In this document: piece after piece, positions 32,533-33,899 of the stretch
Position numbering within the stretch: position 1 is the first letter of the stretch
How the letters are laid out: each line of letters begins with the position of its first letter
From: a bacterium
GTDB lineage: Bacteria > Bacillota > Clostridia > Lachnospirales > Lachnospiraceae
NCBI GenBank assembly: GCA_030524675.1
Contig: JAUNGE010000038.1
Location: 1-33,899 of the forward strand
DNA length: 33,899 bases
Direction: 5' to 3'
Position numbers and translations under genes: made by a program
The notes under the pieces: generated by a model
Seen by the model: the letters and a program-made list of their open reading frames with translations, nothing else
What the model was told of the DNA's origin: nothing
The model's database searches: none

Positions 32533-33750
32533 TTGTCCGATTTTTCTTATATCATACAGAAAACAACATCCGGCATGGAAACTGCTTCCATCACACGCTG
32601 CCTGTCCGACTCACCGTTTCTTGAAATTCCCGAAACACTGGACGGCTACCCTGTGACCGGCCTGCAGCCCTATGCATTTTCACCCACGCGCCAGCCGGAA
32701 ACCTGCCAGAATCTGCAGGAACTGGTATTGCCCAAAGGTCTAAAACAGATTGGACGCTATGCTTTTTATGGCTGCACATCCCTGAAAACGTTGACGCTTC
32801 CGGACAGTGTATGTAATATCGGTGCTGGGCTGTTCGTTGGCTGCAAAAATCTGGCACAGCTGACCTACATTCTTTATGGGGATGAGACCCGCTGCTGCCT
32901 AAAAGAACTGCTCCAGGAGCTCCCACAGGAAATCCTTCTGGTTTTACAGCAGCCAAACTGCACATGCCAAAGCCCCTCTTTCCTGCAGCATGCAACGCAT
33001 ACACCTTCCGGCACTAACGCCGCTTTGCAGGCAGCACCAAAAATGCCCCTCTGCAAACTTCTGTTTCCTGCATACTTTGAAGAATCCGTGGAAAACACAC
33101 CCGCACGCATCACATTTTCACACATTCACGGTTCAGGGAATTATTACCGCCAGTGTTTTCTAGGCGGAAACGTGGATTTTTCCAAATACGACCGGCAATT
33201 TCCCATGGCTGTCGCGTGGGAGCGCAGCAGTGTTTTGATAGAACTCTGCTTTCTCCGACTGGAATTTCCTTGGCATCTCACTGCCCAATTTCAGCAGCAA
33301 TATCTGAATTACCTGAAAGAACATGCCCTCTTTGCCGGCTGCTTTTGCCTCGGCATTCCATTTTCCGTTCTTCCAGAAAGGCTGCGCGCCCATCAGACAG
33401 GAATCCATCCGCTGCAGCTATCCCACATTTCATCTGGGGAAAGCCCACAGATGGGCGGATTTGACGGCACAGTTCTTCTGACGGACAGCTTTTCTGAGAC
33501 TGCGGACAGCTTTTCCGAACTGCTTGATACCGAATCTCTCTCTGGCTCATCACACAGGACGCGAAATGATACCGAGCGTCTCTTCCACCTGAATTTTTTC
33601 CTGGAAAATGTACAGCCCGACAGAGAGACTGCAAATCTTCTTCTGGATTTGGCAGCGGACATACAGGCAGCAGAATATTCTGGTATTTTAATGTCCTATT
33701 ACGGAGAACATTTTGCCAAAAAGCCCGTTATGAAAACATTTGAACTGTAG
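32533..33750 (+). CDS. Leucine-rich-repeat (BspA/LRR_5-type) cytoplasmic protein
   Basis: The product is 405 residues from TTG 32533, with GGAGG 7 bases before it. The N-terminal quarter contains LRR_5-type repeats (about 25-115): FLEIPETLDGYPVTGLQPYAF, LQELVLPKGLKQIGRYAFYG and LKTLTLPDSVCNIGAGLFVG, i.e. the LxLPxxLxxIgxxAFxgC pattern (landmark LPKGLKQIGRYAF). The rest has no recognised domain. There is no signal peptide or membrane helix, so it is probably intracellular, unlike surface BspA proteins. Near residue 316 is a short repeat, TDSFSETADSFSELLD, from a 21-bp DNA duplication. It is divergent from proS. The function is unknown; a protein-binding role is the most that the fold supports. 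Confidence 0.82.
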   Translation: MSDFSYIIQKTTSGMETASITRCLSDSPFLEIPETLDGYPVTGLQPYAFSPTRQPETCQNLQELVLPKGLKQIGRYAFYGCTSLKTLTLPDSVCNIGAGLFVGCKNLAQLTYILYGDETRCCLKELLQELPQEILLVLQQPNCTCQSPSFLQHATHTPSGTNAALQAAPKMPLCKLLFPAYFEESVENTPARITFSHIHGSGNYYRQCFLGGNVDFSKYDRQFPMAVAWERSSVLIELCFLRLEFPWHLTAQFQQQYLNYLKEHALFAGCFCLGIPFSVLPERLRAHQTGIHPLQLSHISSGESPQMGGFDGTVLLTDSFSETADSFSELLDTESLSGSSHRTRNDTERLFHLNFFLENVQPDRETANLLLDLAADIQAAEYSGILMSYYGEHFAKKPVMKTFEL

Positions 33751-33780
33751 GTTTACATTTTTTGTAGGTTTACATTTTGC
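33747..33780. repeat. 17-bp tandem repeat across the LRR-gene stop codon
   Basis: GTAGGTTTACATTTTTT (33747-33763) is followed by GTAGGTTTACATTTTGC (33764-33780); the TAG stop (33748-33750) is inside the first copy. Confidence 0.85.
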
Positions 33781-33806
33781 ACCCTCTATACAATATGAAG
33801 ATATCA

Positions 33807-33869
33807 GGGTCAAAAGGTCAGAAATCCGATGCAAGCTTGCTTGTAAGAGGATTTTTGACCTTGGGACCC
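33807..33869. repeat. Imperfect 21-bp inverted repeat with inner palindrome
   Basis: Arms 33807-33827 and 33849-33869 pair at 18 of 21 positions (GGGTC..AAGGTCA.AAATCC type), and the loop holds the perfect palindrome GCAAGCTTGC at 33831-33840. It may end the LRR transcript, but no T tract follows on either strand, so a mobile or repetitive intergenic element is also possible. Confidence 0.65.
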
Positions 33870-33899
33870 GCCAAAAACATGAATAAGTAGCCATTTTTC

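Overview
The window looks like chromosomal DNA of a low-to-moderate GC, spore-lineage Clostridia, most likely Lachnospiraceae. The support is a Spo0A-type DNA-binding domain, a proline T-box in front of an archaeal-type ProS, a DUF624/YesL membrane protein, ispE followed by a GntR/FCD regulator, strong AGGAGG-type ribosome sites, and GTG/TTG starts. I cannot name the genus from sequence alone. Almost everything is on the minus strand. Only a membrane-anchored protein (19296-20021) and a leucine-rich-repeat protein (32533-33750) are on the plus strand.

Region 1-11.4 kb is a markedly AT-rich surface-polysaccharide operon read right to left: a CgeB-like glycosyltransferase, UDP-ManNAc dehydrogenase (wecC type), UDP-GlcNAc 2-epimerase (wecB type), an ABC-2 permease, its ATPase, an FkbM methyltransferase fused to a long coiled coil with a basic C-terminal helix, a four-part CgeB/GT4 glycosyltransferase, a terminator, and the start of a DUF6270 protein cut by the window edge. 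It predicts a glycan containing N-acetylmannosaminuronic acid (UDP-ManNAcA donor) exported by an ABC transporter. Region 11.4-12.6 kb is a regulatory island: a large hairpin terminator, a stand-alone Spo0A C-terminal DNA-binding protein without a receiver domain, 0A-box-like TGTCGG repeats and palindromes in its promoter, and a second terminator. Region 12.9-16.2 kb holds a polyprenyl-phosphate sugar transferase and a Wzy/O-antigen-ligase-like protein behind a good promoter.

Region 16.4-21.9 kb is mostly housekeeping: GntR/FCD, ispE, YesL, a membrane-anchored unknown, a GNAT protein, cyclophilin and a Nudix hydrolase. Region 22-27.7 kb is a second polysaccharide module: a kinase-like/coiled-coil/GT2/GT4 protein, a methyltransferase and a Wzt-type ATPase with a C-terminal substrate-binding domain but no permease beside it. 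Region 27.9-32.3 kb holds a YgjP-like metallopeptidase, a DUF3783 protein, the CCA-adding enzyme and ProS with its T-box; an LRR protein closes the window.

Two patterns stand out. First, methyltransferase, kinase-like, coiled-coil and Wzt-C parts are arranged in a way that recalls the WbdD/Wzt chain-length and termination system of Gram-negative ABC-exported O antigens. Second, from about 11.6 kb to the end nearly every spacer, and flexible linkers of five unrelated proteins, carry short tandem repeats. These include 9-bp (three-residue A/T-D/N-A/S/T) repeats in both a Wzt ATPase and a DUF3783 protein, and a similar array after the cyclophilin stop codon.
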